A DNA stretch of 64,000 nucleotides from Ensifer sp. USDA 6670 (GCA_000421085.1 ATWE01000017.1:39673-103672); one strand, 5' to 3'; positions 17,650 to 26,765 are shown, numbered from the stretch's first letter. The notes: generated by a model not told the origin, from the sequence alone. Made by a program: numbers and translations.

Positions 17650-18306
17650 CTACGCCGGCTCGAGCATATAAGCCATATCATAGACAGCGACATCATCCGT
17701 CTTAAGGCTCCAGGCAAGCGCCTGGAGGATGTCCAGGACGCCTGGTCTTGCAGCTTCCAGTTCTCTGCGCCCGATGCCATCGACAAGAATCACTGCATCA
17801 AAGAGCCCATCGCTTGTCGTGCCACGCAACTCCGTCTCTCGGGTCTTTGCGCTCGTGATTTCCGGCCTGGCGCTTCCGATGTCAACGCTCGAAACGCCGT
17901 CCAGGGCCATAATCTGCTCGGTGATCGCTGCGCTGTCTACGACCAACTTCGCCTCACTGGTCCCGGTGAAGGAGAGCCGGATGGTGATCATCGCTCCACC
18001 GACGCCCCTTCCAGTGGTCGAGACTACCGCGCAGCCCGACCGGATGAAATTGTAGAAGGCGGGCTGCAGGCGCTTCGTACACGGAGTGGGATTATTCAGC
18101 CGCTGCAAATAGGCCGCCGAACAGAAGACCTCCAGTTGCTTGCCCTCATACAACGTCAGGTAACGATGCCTGGCGAGCGACCAGTCGACACCTCGTCGCC
18201 CCCGCAGGAAGCCCGGCACGCCCAGGCGCTCTGGCATATGTTCGCGTGTGTGCCACCGGTGATATTCCGGCTCGTCAGCTTCCCGAATATCGTGCCAGAC
18301 GATCAT
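17650..18306 (-). CDS. DUF4286-like conserved protein, function unknown
   Basis: 218 residues from the ATG at 18306 (AAGGA close upstream); a GTG at 18336 is an alternative start. The N-terminus MIVWHDIREADEPEYHRWH followed by PERLGVPGFLRGRRG is the pattern of ferredoxin-like-fold proteins annotated DUF4286, often found beside aromatic or steroid catabolic genes; the C-terminal half has no recognisable motif. It may be co-transcribed with the IclR gene 170 nt upstream. No catalytic residues can be assigned. Confidence 0.6.
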   Translation of the reverse strand: MIVWHDIREADEPEYHRWHTREHMPERLGVPGFLRGRRGVDWSLARHRYLTLYEGKQLEVFCSAAYLQRLNNPTPCTKRLQPAFYNFIRSGCAVVSTTGRGVGGAMITIRLSFTGTSEAKLVVDSAAITEQIMALDGVSSVDIGSARPEITSAKTRETELRGTTSDGLFDAVILVDGIGRRELEAARPGVLDILQALAWSLKTDDVAVYDMAYMLEPA

Positions 18307-18476
18307 AAATCCTTGTCCGATAAGCGCCACCCTCACCTCGCCGTCAGTCTTTTGTTCATAAACACGAACGTGATCCGGTATACGAATATGAGGTAGGCTA
18401 TCGCGCCGAAGCTGTCAACCTGATTTGCTCGAGGCTGAAGTAGTCGACAACCGGTGAGTCCAGTCGTTCCTCGGAC

Positions 18477-19298
18477 TTAGGGCGGCGACTTCAGAAGCCG
18501 CATCTGTCTCCGCACATCGTCGACGGCCTTCTGGAGAGAAGCAACGCATTGGTCGCGCTTTTCGTTAGTGTAGCGCGACACTGGAATGGCGCTATTTATC
18601 GACCCTAAAGGGAACCCGGCTTGGGTTAGGATGGGAACGGCGATGCCGTTGATCCCTGGTGTGAATTCCTCATAGACAAAAGCGATTCCGGTGCGCCGGA
18701 CTTCCCGCAACTCCTCTTGCAGACGGGGCACCGACGTGACTGTGGCTCTCGTAAATTTTTCGAAAATCACCCGACCGCAATATTCATCGATCATATCATC
18801 GGGCAGATTGGCAAGGATCGCTTTTCCTCCTGAGGTGGCGTAAAGCGGCGCCTCGTCTCGCGGCCTCATTGTACAGGTCAGCCGGTGCGCTCCGATGACG
18901 GTCGCGGCAACTTCCGACTTGTCGCCCTTCATCACGTTCAGCGCGCTCGTCTCGCCGGTTTCCCTGGTGAGCCACTCTAGTACAGGCCCCGCCAGCGCTA
19001 TCAATTCATTGGCTTCATTGATGCGCTTTGCCAATTTGGCGACTGAAGGCCCGAGCTGATAGCCCTTTGAAGCGGAATTATAGCTCAAATATCCTCGTTT
19101 CACGAGGGTCTTGAGCAACTGCGTCAGGCTGCTTTTGGGAATCCTAAGATCCTCGGCGATTTCGGCATGCATCTTCTCCGAATCCCACCGACTCAGAAAC
19201 TCGAACAGATCCAAGACGCGCGTGGCCGATTTTACCACCCCGCTCTCGGCTTCCGGCACGATCCGCCCGTAATCCTCGCTTGGCTGTTGTCCTGACAT
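18477..19298 (-). CDS. IclR-family transcriptional regulator
   Basis: 273 residues. The winged helix is at about 20-80 (SATRVLDLFEFLSRW, then IPKSSLTQLLKTLVKRGYL) and the effector domain follows, with PLYATSGGKAILANLP and GINGIAVPIL. AGGAACGG precedes the ATG. It is divergent from the NTF2-like/hydroxyquinol-dioxygenase genes across 176 nt containing two short palindromes, so it most likely controls the hydroxyquinol module and itself. IclR proteins in aromatic pathways usually respond to the substrate or a pathway intermediate; which one is not visible. Confidence 0.9.
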   Translation of the reverse strand: MSGQQPSEDYGRIVPEAESGVVKSATRVLDLFEFLSRWDSEKMHAEIAEDLRIPKSSLTQLLKTLVKRGYLSYNSASKGYQLGPSVAKLAKRINEANELIALAGPVLEWLTRETGETSALNVMKGDKSEVAATVIGAHRLTCTMRPRDEAPLYATSGGKAILANLPDDMIDEYCGRVIFEKFTRATVTSVPRLQEELREVRRTGIAFVYEEFTPGINGIAVPILTQAGFPLGSINSAIPVSRYTNEKRDQCVASLQKAVDDVRRQMRLLKSPP

Positions 19299-19422
19299 AT
19301 TCCGTTCCTAAAGGTCGGGCGACGCCGATAAGCCGACGCGCGGTTAAATGATTGCAACGCACTATTACACATCGCAATCGTCATAAAAACATGACTGCAG
19401 ACCTGTTGTTAGGTTTACATAC

Positions 19423-19454
19423 GGAACTCGTTCACATATAGAACCATCAATGGT
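19423..19454. promoter_or_regulatory. Candidate IclR operator region between divergent genes
   Basis: Two palindromes stand close together: GGAAC-TC-GTTC at 19423-19433, which resembles the IclR/KdgR style GGAAN-NTTCC, and a perfect ACCAT-CA-ATGGT at 19443-19454. They lie 20-50 nt before the NTF2-like gene start, where an operator would block or activate its promoter. Assignment to the adjacent IclR protein is inference. Confidence 0.4.
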
Positions 19455-19474
19455 GTTAATGAGGAGGCTCTTCG

Positions 19475-20077
19475 ATGTCAACGGAGCAGAGTGAGCGGCT
19501 GGAGATTCGCGATCTCCTGGAAAATTGGGTTGTTTGGCGTGATGCCGCCTTGTGGGAGAAGTTTCGCGACGTCTGGCACGCCGACGGGAGAATGATGGCG
19601 ACCTGGTTCCAGGGCAGCGCCGACGAATTCACCGCTGTGAGCCGCTCCGGTTTTGAGCGAGGCGTGCGAATCCTCCACTTCCTGGGCGGGTCCTCCATCG
19701 AGATCAATGGCACCCGCGCTGTCGCGCAAACGAAGATGACCATCAGCCAGCGCGCGCCCGTCGAGGGCGTGGAATGCGACGTCGTCTGCACAGGTCGCTT
19801 CTATGACTTCCTGGAGAAGAGACAGGGAAAGTGGGGCATCGTGCTGCGCCAGCCGATCTACGAGAAGGATCGTATCGATCCGGTCGACCCCCAACTCGCC
19901 CCCAAGCTCGATCACTCGGTGCTGGAAGGCTTCCCGATCGGTTACAGACATCTGGCCTATCTGCAAGCCGGTATCGGATATGACGTCAAGAAGGATATGC
20001 CCGGACTAGTCGGAGAGGCCGTGGAGAAACTCTACGCACGCGGTGAGAACTGGCTGGGCGGAGGTGCCGCCGACTAA
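19475..20077 (+). CDS. NTF2/SnoaL-like protein
   Basis: 200 residues. ERLEIRDLLENWVVWRDAAL followed by WHADGRMMATWFQGSADEF is the opening of the NTF2-like (SnoaL/ring-hydroxylase beta-subunit fold) superfamily, whose members are small cyclases, isomerases or dehydratases. The last 60 residues extend beyond the usual single domain. AGGAGG precedes the ATG. First gene of the plus-strand hydroxyquinol unit, 21 nt before the dioxygenase, suggesting it handles a compound entering or leaving that step. No specific reaction can be assigned. Confidence 0.75.
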   Translation: MSTEQSERLEIRDLLENWVVWRDAALWEKFRDVWHADGRMMATWFQGSADEFTAVSRSGFERGVRILHFLGGSSIEINGTRAVAQTKMTISQRAPVEGVECDVVCTGRFYDFLEKRQGKWGIVLRQPIYEKDRIDPVDPQLAPKLDHSVLEGFPIGYRHLAYLQAGIGYDVKKDMPGLVGEAVEKLYARGENWLGGGAAD

Positions 20078-20098
20078 GGGTTTGCGGAGGAGTTTCCG

Positions 20099-20956
20099 AT
20101 GAGAGATCTCAACGAGACGACTATAACCGCGGAAGCTTTGGCGAGGGTTCAAGGCGCCGGGGATCCGCGGATAAAGGCGGTCAGCGAGGCGCTAATCCGC
20201 CATCTGCACGATTTTATTCGGGAGATCGAGCCTAGCCAGGAGGAATGGGAAGCCGGCATCCGCTTCCTCACCCGGGTTGGTCAGATGTGTACCGACAAGC
20301 GGCAGGAGTTCATTCTTCTGTCCGACGTTCTTGGCGCCTCGATGCTGGTTGACGCGATCAACCACCGGCTGCCCGAGGGAGCGACCGAAACGACAGTATT
20401 TGGCCCGTTCTTCGTGGAAGATCGAGAGGACTTCCCCCTCGGTGCCAACATCTCCGAGGGCGTTAACGGAACGCCGATGCTCGTCACCGGCAGCGCCGCC
20501 AGCACGGACGGGAAGGTGCTTTCCTTCGCCGGGATCGACGTCTGGCATTCCGACGACGAAGGCTTCTACGACGTCCAGCAAGGCGACGATCTCGCCATGA
20601 GGGGCCATTTGCTGGCGGATGCGGAGGGTAAGTTCAATTTCTGGTCAGTCCGGCCGAAATGCTACCCAGTACCCGACGACGGCCCGGTTGGAGACATGCT
20701 CAAGGCACAAGGACGACACCCCTATCGTCCGGAGCATGTCCACTTCATGGTTTCGGCCCCCGGCCACGATACCCTTGTCACGCATCTGTTCTCGCGGGGC
20801 GACCCCTATCTCGACAGTGACGTCGTGTTCGGCGTGAAAAACTCGCTAGTCACAGACTTCGTGGAACATGGCCCCGGCGTCGCGGCGGACGGTCGCATCA
20901 TGAAACAGCCTTATGTTCACCTGCATTACGACTTCGTTCTGAAACCGAAATCCTGA
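20099..20956 (+). CDS. Intradiol ring-cleavage dioxygenase, hydroxyquinol 1,2-dioxygenase-like
   Basis: 285 residues with the N-terminal helical domain of catechol-type intradiol dioxygenases and a catalytic beta domain. The Fe(III) ligands are all present: Tyr157 (EGFYD), Tyr189 (KCYPVPDDGPVG), His213 and His215 (RPEHVHFMVSAPG). Together with a maleylacetate reductase at 24547-25602, hydroxyquinol (1,2,4-benzenetriol) is the most likely substrate, giving maleylacetate; catechol is the alternative, but no muconate pathway genes follow. GGAGGAG sits before the ATG. Confidence 0.88.
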   Translation: MRDLNETTITAEALARVQGAGDPRIKAVSEALIRHLHDFIREIEPSQEEWEAGIRFLTRVGQMCTDKRQEFILLSDVLGASMLVDAINHRLPEGATETTVFGPFFVEDREDFPLGANISEGVNGTPMLVTGSAASTDGKVLSFAGIDVWHSDDEGFYDVQQGDDLAMRGHLLADAEGKFNFWSVRPKCYPVPDDGPVGDMLKAQGRHPYRPEHVHFMVSAPGHDTLVTHLFSRGDPYLDSDVVFGVKNSLVTDFVEHGPGVAADGRIMKQPYVHLHYDFVLKPKS

Positions 20957-20999
20957 CGCGACTGCATCGCCGGTTCATATTTAGGACACGCCACCAGAC

Positions 21000-21815
21000 A
21001 TGAAGCTTTCGCTTGCTCACCTTACTGTGCTCGATGCCTCGCCGATTGAACTGATCGATGCGGCGGCGGCGGGGGGCTTCGACGCCGCCGGTCTTCGCAT
21101 CATACCGCCTACGGCCACGGACAAGATCGCCGAGGTGATTGGCAACGAGCCGCTGATCAGGCAGATCATCGCCCGCATGGAAGCCACCGGGATTTCGATA
21201 TGGGACATCGAGGCGGTCTGGCTGACCCCCGACGCCAACATAGCCACTCTGATTCCTGCGCTGGCGCTCGGCGAACGCCTCGGCGCCAAACATCTGCTCG
21301 TCGTCGGTCATGATCCCGATTTCTCGCGCCTGACGGAAAATTTCGCCACCCTTTGCGAAGCATGCGCCGGATTCGGCCTCGAAGTCGCGCTCGAAATCAT
21401 GTCCTATGTCGAGCTGCGGACCCTGCGGCAGGCGACACGACTGCTCGAAACGGCGGGACAGGACAATGCCCATCTCCTAATCGACACGTTGCATTTCTTC
21501 AGGTCGGGGGCGCGGCTATCGGATTTGCAGGATGTGAATCCGTCCTTGCTCAAATACATACATCTGAGCGATGCGCCGCTGTCTTCACCTACCCCCGACT
21601 CGCTGCGCGCGGAAGGGCGCGGTGGACGGTGTTACCCAGGGGAAGGTGAGTTCCCGCTTGTCGAACTGCTCAACGCCCTCCCCGCAGCTTTTCCGATCGC
21701 CGTGGAAGCCCCGAACCAAAAGCTTACGCAACTGACCGTCCGGGAGCGGTCTCAGCTGGCTGCAGACGCAACGCGGCGTCTCATCGCGAAGGCCGCCGCC
21801 GCTCGTCGAGGCTGA
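21000..21815 (+). CDS. Sugar phosphate isomerase/epimerase-like TIM-barrel enzyme
   Basis: 271 residues, xylose-isomerase-like barrel: AAAGGFDAAGLRIIPPT near the N-terminus, GLEVALEIMSY (likely metal Glu), HLLIDTLHFFRSG, YIHLSDAP and the C-terminal RCYPGEGEFPLVELLNAL. The last blocks are those of metal-dependent family members. Third gene of the hydroxyquinol unit, 43 nt after the dioxygenase, with a weak ribosome site (AGGAC). One of three distant relatives in this window (11155-12009, 34190-35023). It may feed an alicyclic or dehydroshikimate-like precursor to the ring-cleavage enzymes; this is speculative. Confidence 0.82.
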   Translation: MKLSLAHLTVLDASPIELIDAAAAGGFDAAGLRIIPPTATDKIAEVIGNEPLIRQIIARMEATGISIWDIEAVWLTPDANIATLIPALALGERLGAKHLLVVGHDPDFSRLTENFATLCEACAGFGLEVALEIMSYVELRTLRQATRLLETAGQDNAHLLIDTLHFFRSGARLSDLQDVNPSLLKYIHLSDAPLSSPTPDSLRAEGRGGRCYPGEGEFPLVELLNALPAAFPIAVEAPNQKLTQLTVRERSQLAADATRRLIAKAAAARRG

Positions 21816-21926
21816 CCTTCCGCCGTTCAGAATAGATCCGAACGACTGGAGTTTCCGGAAGGCCGCTCGCGTCGCCTCGACACGGGCGACGCTGCGCGGG
21901 CGCCCGACGGCGGTTGTGGCCTCTTC

Positions 21927-22841
21927 CTACTTGATGAAATCCTTGCGGACCTTACAGACATAGGTCGTCTTCGGGTTCATTACCTGGGTGGCCCGGCCTT
22001 CAAGGATGGATGACAGCAAGGTATAGGCGTCAGGCTCGCTGAAGCCATACTCGTCTGCCATCCAGTAGATCAACTCGCGGCACGAGATGCGCATCGCCTC
22101 CTCGATGGTACGGCCCAGCCCTATCGTGCCGATATGCGTCTCGTCTTCGAAGCGAGGCCAGCCCATTCGCTTCGGGCGATCTTCGACTTCGACGGAAATC
22201 GTCACGCGCGCGCCAATGTCGACGGCCCCGACCCCGGACACTTCACCATCGCCCTGGCGGGCATGACAATCGCCAAGGTAGAGATAGCCGCCATCCACAT
22301 TTACCGGCAGATAGACCGTTGCGCCCGGCCCGAGTTCCTGAACGTCGATATTGCCGCCGTGATCGCCATTGTCGATGCTGAGAATGCTACCGAAGGCCGG
22401 CGCCACGCCGATCACACCGACCATGGGCGCTGTCGGGATCTTGCGTTTCTCATCCCAGTGGATGAAGCCGTCGGAAACACGCACCGGCTTGAAGTTGCAG
22501 AATTCCGACTGCCGCTCGAAGATCCATTCCTGGAACAACCCGCTGTGCGGCATGAGGCCCGTCAGTCCGAAATCGTCCAGCTCGATCTCCTTGATTTTCA
22601 CGCGAAGCATCTGGCCGGCCTTCGCGCCCTTGACCTCGATCGGTCCGGTCATCGGATTGAAATAGGGATATTTAAAATCGTTATTGGTCAACTTCACGTC
22701 GAACGAGGAGACGACACTGCCATTGTAGGCGATATCGCACTCGACGTTCACGTCCTCCCCGAGCTCGATCTGAGCGACAAAGTCGTCGCTCGCGCTCATG
22801 AGGTACTTCAAGTTTGCCTTCTTGATCGTCTTGGATGCCAT
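21927..22841 (-). CDS. Acetamidase/formamidase family protein
   Basis: 304 residues of the FmdA/AmdA family, which hydrolyse short amides to ammonia and the carboxylate. Conserved blocks are GPIEVKGAKAGQMLRVKI, SIDNGDHGGNIDVQELGPG and LGDCHARQGDGEVSG. AGGAGAG precedes the ATG. Convergent with the hydroxyquinol unit. A close paralogue (305 residues) lies at 30317-31234; both share the same start (KTIKKANLKYLM versus RTIAKKNLKFLM) and C-terminal (TYVCKVRKDFIK versus TYICKVEKSLIT) segments. Having two suggests amide- or formamide-containing intermediates. Confidence 0.88.
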   Translation of the reverse strand: MASKTIKKANLKYLMSASDDFVAQIELGEDVNVECDIAYNGSVVSSFDVKLTNNDFKYPYFNPMTGPIEVKGAKAGQMLRVKIKEIELDDFGLTGLMPHSGLFQEWIFERQSEFCNFKPVRVSDGFIHWDEKRKIPTAPMVGVIGVAPAFGSILSIDNGDHGGNIDVQELGPGATVYLPVNVDGGYLYLGDCHARQGDGEVSGVGAVDIGARVTISVEVEDRPKRMGWPRFEDETHIGTIGLGRTIEEAMRISCRELIYWMADEYGFSEPDAYTLLSSILEGRATQVMNPKTTYVCKVRKDFIK

Positions 22842-22980
22842 TTATCTCTCCTATGGTGAGGGGTCGGAAGGCTTTTTGGACGGCCCGCTTCGGTAGCTGG
22901 GCCGCGCACGGTAATTCGTTACCGGAGGCTGAAAGGCTCGTGGGCGCTCCATATGTCCTGCGGGTCCAGACGTCTGTCCA

Positions 22981-23625
22981 TCATGGAAAGAGCTGGCTTT
23001 GGGACCATGCTGCACGGGAAGAAGTGCGCTCGAACAGGAGACGCTCGTGCAGCCGGGACGGCTGGTTAATCCAAAATTCCATGTGCAGCGGGATAATCCG
23101 GTATCCGCCCCAATGGGGCGGACGAGGCAACTCCCGCGATGCATATCGGGATTCCAGCTCCGATATCGCGTTGATCAGGGTAGCACGATCTTGAAGTGGG
23201 CGCGATTGCCTGCTTGCCCATGCCGCAAGCTGGGACGCCCGCGGTCTGGACGCGAAATAGCTGTCGGCCCGGTCGTCCTCAACCGGTTCGACCGGACCCC
23301 GCAGGCGGACCTGCCGGCGCAAAGTCTTCCAGTGGAACACGGCTGCGGCCTTGGGCGCCAAGGCCAGTTCGGCACCCTTGGCGCTGTCCAAATGGCTGAA
23401 AAAGACAAGACCGTCTGCGCTGTAGGAGTTCAGTAGGATCATCCGCACGCCAGGCAGCCCGCGGGTACCGACGGTTGCCAGCGCCATCGCGTTAGCATCG
23501 CTCGGCTCCGTCTTCTTCGCCTCGGCGAGCCACGATCCAAAAAGAACGAACGGATCGGCACTTGATCGCAGCGCATCGAAGGAAGCACGCCAGCTGAGTC
23601 CCATCTCGGCTCCGTAGCTGTTCAT
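22981..23625 (-). CDS. Pyridoxamine 5'-phosphate oxidase-like flavoprotein (PdxH family)
   Basis: 214 residues with PdxH architecture: AMALATVGTRGLPGVRMILL, FFSHLDSAKGAELALAPKAA, WKTLRRQVRLRGPVEPV and a C-terminal Trp-rich dimerisation segment (PPHWGGYRIIPLHMEFW, RLHERLLF) ending SQLFP. FMN is the expected cofactor. It may be a true pyridoxine/pyridoxamine phosphate oxidase supporting the PLP enzymes here, or a flavin enzyme of the catabolic module; the phosphate-binding Arg/Lys set looks largely kept but I cannot verify all of it. Lies between the amidase and TSUP genes. Confidence 0.8.
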   Translation of the reverse strand: MNSYGAEMGLSWRASFDALRSSADPFVLFGSWLAEAKKTEPSDANAMALATVGTRGLPGVRMILLNSYSADGLVFFSHLDSAKGAELALAPKAAAVFHWKTLRRQVRLRGPVEPVEDDRADSYFASRPRASQLAAWASRQSRPLQDRATLINAISELESRYASRELPRPPHWGGYRIIPLHMEFWINQPSRLHERLLFERTSSRAAWSQSQLFP

Positions 23626-23702
23626 GTCAGCGCCTGTTCAATCTGATATTTACTGCGCAAGTCGGCTTGCATGTCCACAGTCACTCTTCCAATGCAAGGT
23701 CT

Positions 23703-24485
23703 CTACGGGATAGGTTTCAAAGGCGATAATTCTGCCGCGTACCTGACGATCAGACTTAGGGAAACGGAAAAAAGAACTATCTGCACCAGCGAAAAGAAGA
23801 GCTTCGCCGGTATCGCGTCGAGGCTTCTGCGGCCAGCTATTGTTCCCAGGATTGCGATGGGCGCAAGATACGCGATCGCGGAAACGGTCATCGTCGGAAA
23901 CTGCGAGAGACTCCAGTAAGGCACCACCTTTGCCGCATTGACGATAGCGAAGAGAATTGTCGCCGTTCCGGCGAATTTCAGTTTCTCGAGTCGCTGCGGA
24001 AGCACGTAAATCTGAAACGCCGCCGCTCCGGAGTGAGACACATAACTGGTAAGCCCCGAAACGGTGCCCCAGAAGACGCCGGCCACGCTGCTGCGGGGCT
24101 TGTCGGATGCGATCGGCCGAATCCACTGCGCAAGCCAGATGTTTAGGCAGAAGCATACTCCCACGAAGCCGATCATCATGCCGATGAACGGTCCGGACAA
24201 GCTGGCGCTCACCACCCACCCTATCGCCACCCCCACGAGAGCCGAGGGTATCAAGGTCTGAAGGTTCTCGGGGGAATAGTGGCGGCGATAGAGGTAGAGC
24301 CCCACCCAGTCGCTCAGTAGGTAGATGGGAAGCAGCAAGGCAGCTGCCGAAAGCGGTGGCATGACCCAAGCCAGCAACGGCACCGCCAAAGTACCAACGC
24401 CCGGCAGACCGCCTTTCGACAGCCCTACTGTGAAAGCTGCCAATGCCGCCACAATGAAACCGGTCGCGGTGAATTGTCCGTCCAT
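23703..24485 (-). CDS. TSUP/TauE-SafE family membrane transporter
   Basis: 260 residues, about eight hydrophobic segments. GLSKGGLPGVGTLAVPLLAW near residue 22 and GVFWGTVSGLTSYVSHSGAA in the second half are the duplicated TSUP motifs. Such proteins export sulfite, sulfoacetate or other small anions, or take up organic acids. AAGGAT precedes the ATG. Placed directly downstream of maleylacetate reductase (61 nt), so it may move an organic anion related to the hydroxyquinol module. Confidence 0.85.
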   Translation of the reverse strand: MDGQFTATGFIVAALAAFTVGLSKGGLPGVGTLAVPLLAWVMPPLSAAALLLPIYLLSDWVGLYLYRRHYSPENLQTLIPSALVGVAIGWVVSASLSGPFIGMMIGFVGVCFCLNIWLAQWIRPIASDKPRSSVAGVFWGTVSGLTSYVSHSGAAAFQIYVLPQRLEKLKFAGTATILFAIVNAAKVVPYWSLSQFPTMTVSAIAYLAPIAILGTIAGRRSLDAIPAKLFFSLVQIVLFSVSLSLIVRYAAELSPLKPIP

Positions 24486-24546
24486 GATCTGCTACATCCT
24501 TCCGAGCGGCGAGGGTGGATCGCGCCGGTATCGAACCTTTCGGCAA

Positions 24547-25602
24547 TCAGGGAACATTTCCCTCGTAGGCGTGGGCCACGAGCTGGCGCAGGCCTTCCCT
24601 CTCGAGCGGACGCGGATTCCAGTAAGGGTTTTCCAAAGTCAGATCGACGGCCCTGTCGACGCCGTCGGCCGGCATCCCGAGATCCTTGAGGGCCATCTTC
24701 GCCCCAAGAGACCGACCGAGATCAAACAGTACCCGCGCTGGGTCCTGCTGGCCAACCGCCTCTCGAAGCGTCGTCAGCGCCTCCGGTGCCGCGTTTTCGT
24801 TGAAGCGCAGCGCATGCGGCAGAATAGCCGCATGGGTCTCCGCATGAGAAAGCCCGAAGGTACCGCCCAGGACATGACAGATCTTGTGGTGAAGGGCCAT
24901 GCCGACGGAACCAAGACAAACGCCGCATAGCCAGGCGCCGTAAAGCGCCGCCGAACGCCCATTCCTACTCGACGGATCTTGAGCAATTGCCGGCAAGGCG
25001 TGGAAAAGCGATCGAATACCGGCTTCGGCGATCATTGAAATGATGGGATTCCGGTCCCTCGCATAAAGCGCCTCGACGGCGTGCGCGATGGCATTCATAC
25101 CGCTCGACACCGAATGCGAAACCGGAAGGGTCACCGTCAGGTCGACGTCGTAAATAACCACCTCGGGGAGCACCTTAGGGCTAGACTGGGTTATCTTCCG
25201 GCCGTCCGTCGTCTCCCCCAAGACTGGCGTCATTTCCGACCCTGCATAGGTGGTGGGGATGACGATCTGCGGCAGGTCGGTTCTGAGCGCGATGGCTTTT
25301 CCCAGTCCCGTTGTCGATCCGCCACCGACCGCAATCAGACCGTCTATTTTTCTCTCTGACACGATCTCGAGCGCACGCTCTGTCACCGAAACGGGGGTGT
25401 GCATCGTCGCGCCGGCAAATATGCCGGCCGATTTGCTCCCTATCAGCGCCGCGAGCGAACTCACCTGCTCTTCTTGGTGGGGCGTCGACAGTATCAGAAC
25501 AGACTGAAGCCCAAGACGCTCCACCTCCTGGGGAAGTTGATGCAAGGTTCCCGTACCGAACAGAACGCGGCCCGGCTGTGAATTGTAGACGAAGTTCTGC
25601 AT
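24547..25602 (-). CDS. Maleylacetate reductase
   Basis: 351 residues, iron-alcohol-dehydrogenase fold. AVGGGSTTGLGKAIALRTDL, IPTTYAGSEMTPVLGETTDG, MNAIAHAVEALYARDRNP and HHKICHVLGGTFGLSHAETH are diagnostic of maleylacetate reductases, which use NAD(P)H to turn maleylacetate into 3-oxoadipate. With the dioxygenase at 20099 it completes hydroxyquinol to 3-oxoadipate. The ATG at 25602 is preferred over the preceding GTG at 25605. Head of a probable minus-strand unit with TSUP and PdxH-like genes. Confidence 0.92.
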   Translation of the reverse strand: MQNFVYNSQPGRVLFGTGTLHQLPQEVERLGLQSVLILSTPHQEEQVSSLAALIGSKSAGIFAGATMHTPVSVTERALEIVSERKIDGLIAVGGGSTTGLGKAIALRTDLPQIVIPTTYAGSEMTPVLGETTDGRKITQSSPKVLPEVVIYDVDLTVTLPVSHSVSSGMNAIAHAVEALYARDRNPIISMIAEAGIRSLFHALPAIAQDPSSRNGRSAALYGAWLCGVCLGSVGMALHHKICHVLGGTFGLSHAETHAAILPHALRFNENAAPEALTTLREAVGQQDPARVLFDLGRSLGAKMALKDLGMPADGVDRAVDLTLENPYWNPRPLEREGLRQLVAHAYEGNVP

Positions 25603-25643
25603 CACGAATGGTTACCCTCAGGGACACTCCGGGAAAGACCTGT

Positions 25644-26135
25644 TCATCCCAGAGCCAGCTCAGCGGGATCGCGCCCCAGATACGAGCACAAAGCGGCCAC
25701 GATTTCATCGTGGTCTTCGCGATCAGACAGGCCTGATACGGCGGCTACCCCGACCAGACCCGCATTCTCGACCCTAATTGGAAAACCGCCGCCGGCGAGG
25801 ACGTAGTCCGAAACATCCAATCCCTCCGAGAGCCTGAACAGGCGATCTTCGGTTGCCCGCTCCAGCCTTAGGCTGTAGCTGCTTCGCAGATACCGCTTTA
25901 CCACGTTGATCTTCCGCCTGGCCCATTCCCGGTTCGAAAAGTCGGAGCCAGGCAAGGCGGCATAGAAGAGCGGGCGGTTGAGAGACTGGATGTCGATCAC
26001 GATTGGCAGAGCCTCCCCCAGCGCCTTCATCCGCAGCGCGGAACCGATCTCAAAGGCGACATGCTCATCGAAACGATCCAGCACGAGTGCGGATTCCTGC
26101 TGGCGGATCCTGGCGACTTGCGAGTTGCTTGTCAT
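25644..26135 (-). CDS. UPF0303/haem-degrading-domain-like protein
   Basis: 163 residues of the small GlcG/HbpS-like alpha-beta fold assigned to UPF0303: FDEHVAFEIGSALRMKA, LPIVIDIQSLNRPLFYAALP, REWARRKINVVKR and VLAGGGFPIRVENAGLVGV. Members are found in sugar and aromatic clusters, and their biochemical role is unsettled. It lies 41 nt upstream of maleylacetate reductase on the same strand and may be the first gene of that unit. No catalytic claim is made. Confidence 0.75.
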   Translation of the reverse strand: MTSNSQVARIRQQESALVLDRFDEHVAFEIGSALRMKALGEALPIVIDIQSLNRPLFYAALPGSDFSNREWARRKINVVKRYLRSSYSLRLERATEDRLFRLSEGLDVSDYVLAGGGFPIRVENAGLVGVAAVSGLSDREDHDEIVAALCSYLGRDPAELALG

Positions 26136-26233
26136 TTGGCTCGATCGAACTCCATCAAGAAGCTTAGCCTCCCCCGAGGCGCAGGTTCCCGCCGCACAGG
26201 CGGATCCGGATACGTGGTAGCGCGAGGGCGTCC

Positions 26234-26551
26234 TCAGGCTGCCTGGACAGGTTGCAGGATCTGGTTAGACGCGAAGCGGACTAGAGCACCGTCCTTGTCC
26301 GTCTCTGCCCAGACTTTCTGCCATTCCTCGTCCTTCAGGAAAGCTGTCCACTTCTGCTCGCGCTCCGCGAGGCTTTCCCACTCGAGCATGTAGATAAACT
26401 GGTCGTTCGCTTCTCCGATGGCCACCGTCCAGCTCCCGACCACCGTGATGCCCAGACGCTGATAGATCGGCGTGTTATGTTTTATAAAGCGCTGCGCAAC
26501 CAGCCCTACCTTCTTGGGTGCTGCATGGTATACTCTCAGTTCATGGATCAT
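26234..26551 (-). CDS. NIPSNAP-family protein
   Basis: 105 residues from the ATG at 26551, which has GGAG 8 nt upstream. MIHELRVYHAAPKKVG at the start and YMLEWESLAEREQKWTAFL in the middle are the NIPSNAP ferredoxin-like pattern. These small dimeric proteins accompany many aromatic and alicyclic catabolic operons without an agreed function. Divergent from the MocR gene. Confidence 0.8.
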   Translation of the reverse strand: MIHELRVYHAAPKKVGLVAQRFIKHNTPIYQRLGITVVGSWTVAIGEANDQFIYMLEWESLAEREQKWTAFLKDEEWQKVWAETDKDGALVRFASNQILQPVQAA

Positions 26552-26765
26552 CGTAAACTCCAGGTCCAACAACAGAAGCGCGCTTAACGACCTATGGAGG
26601 GCGTTCAGCCGGATGAATTCTTAGGCGCCGATGAAAGCATTCTCTCTATTGGCGGCTCTCATCTTGCGGAGGAAGGTCAAGACCAGTCCGTATACTTGGT
26701 GACTGGATATTCTTCATCCTTGCATCCTTGCATCGCACTCAGACGGATGCTAGAGAATAAATTGG

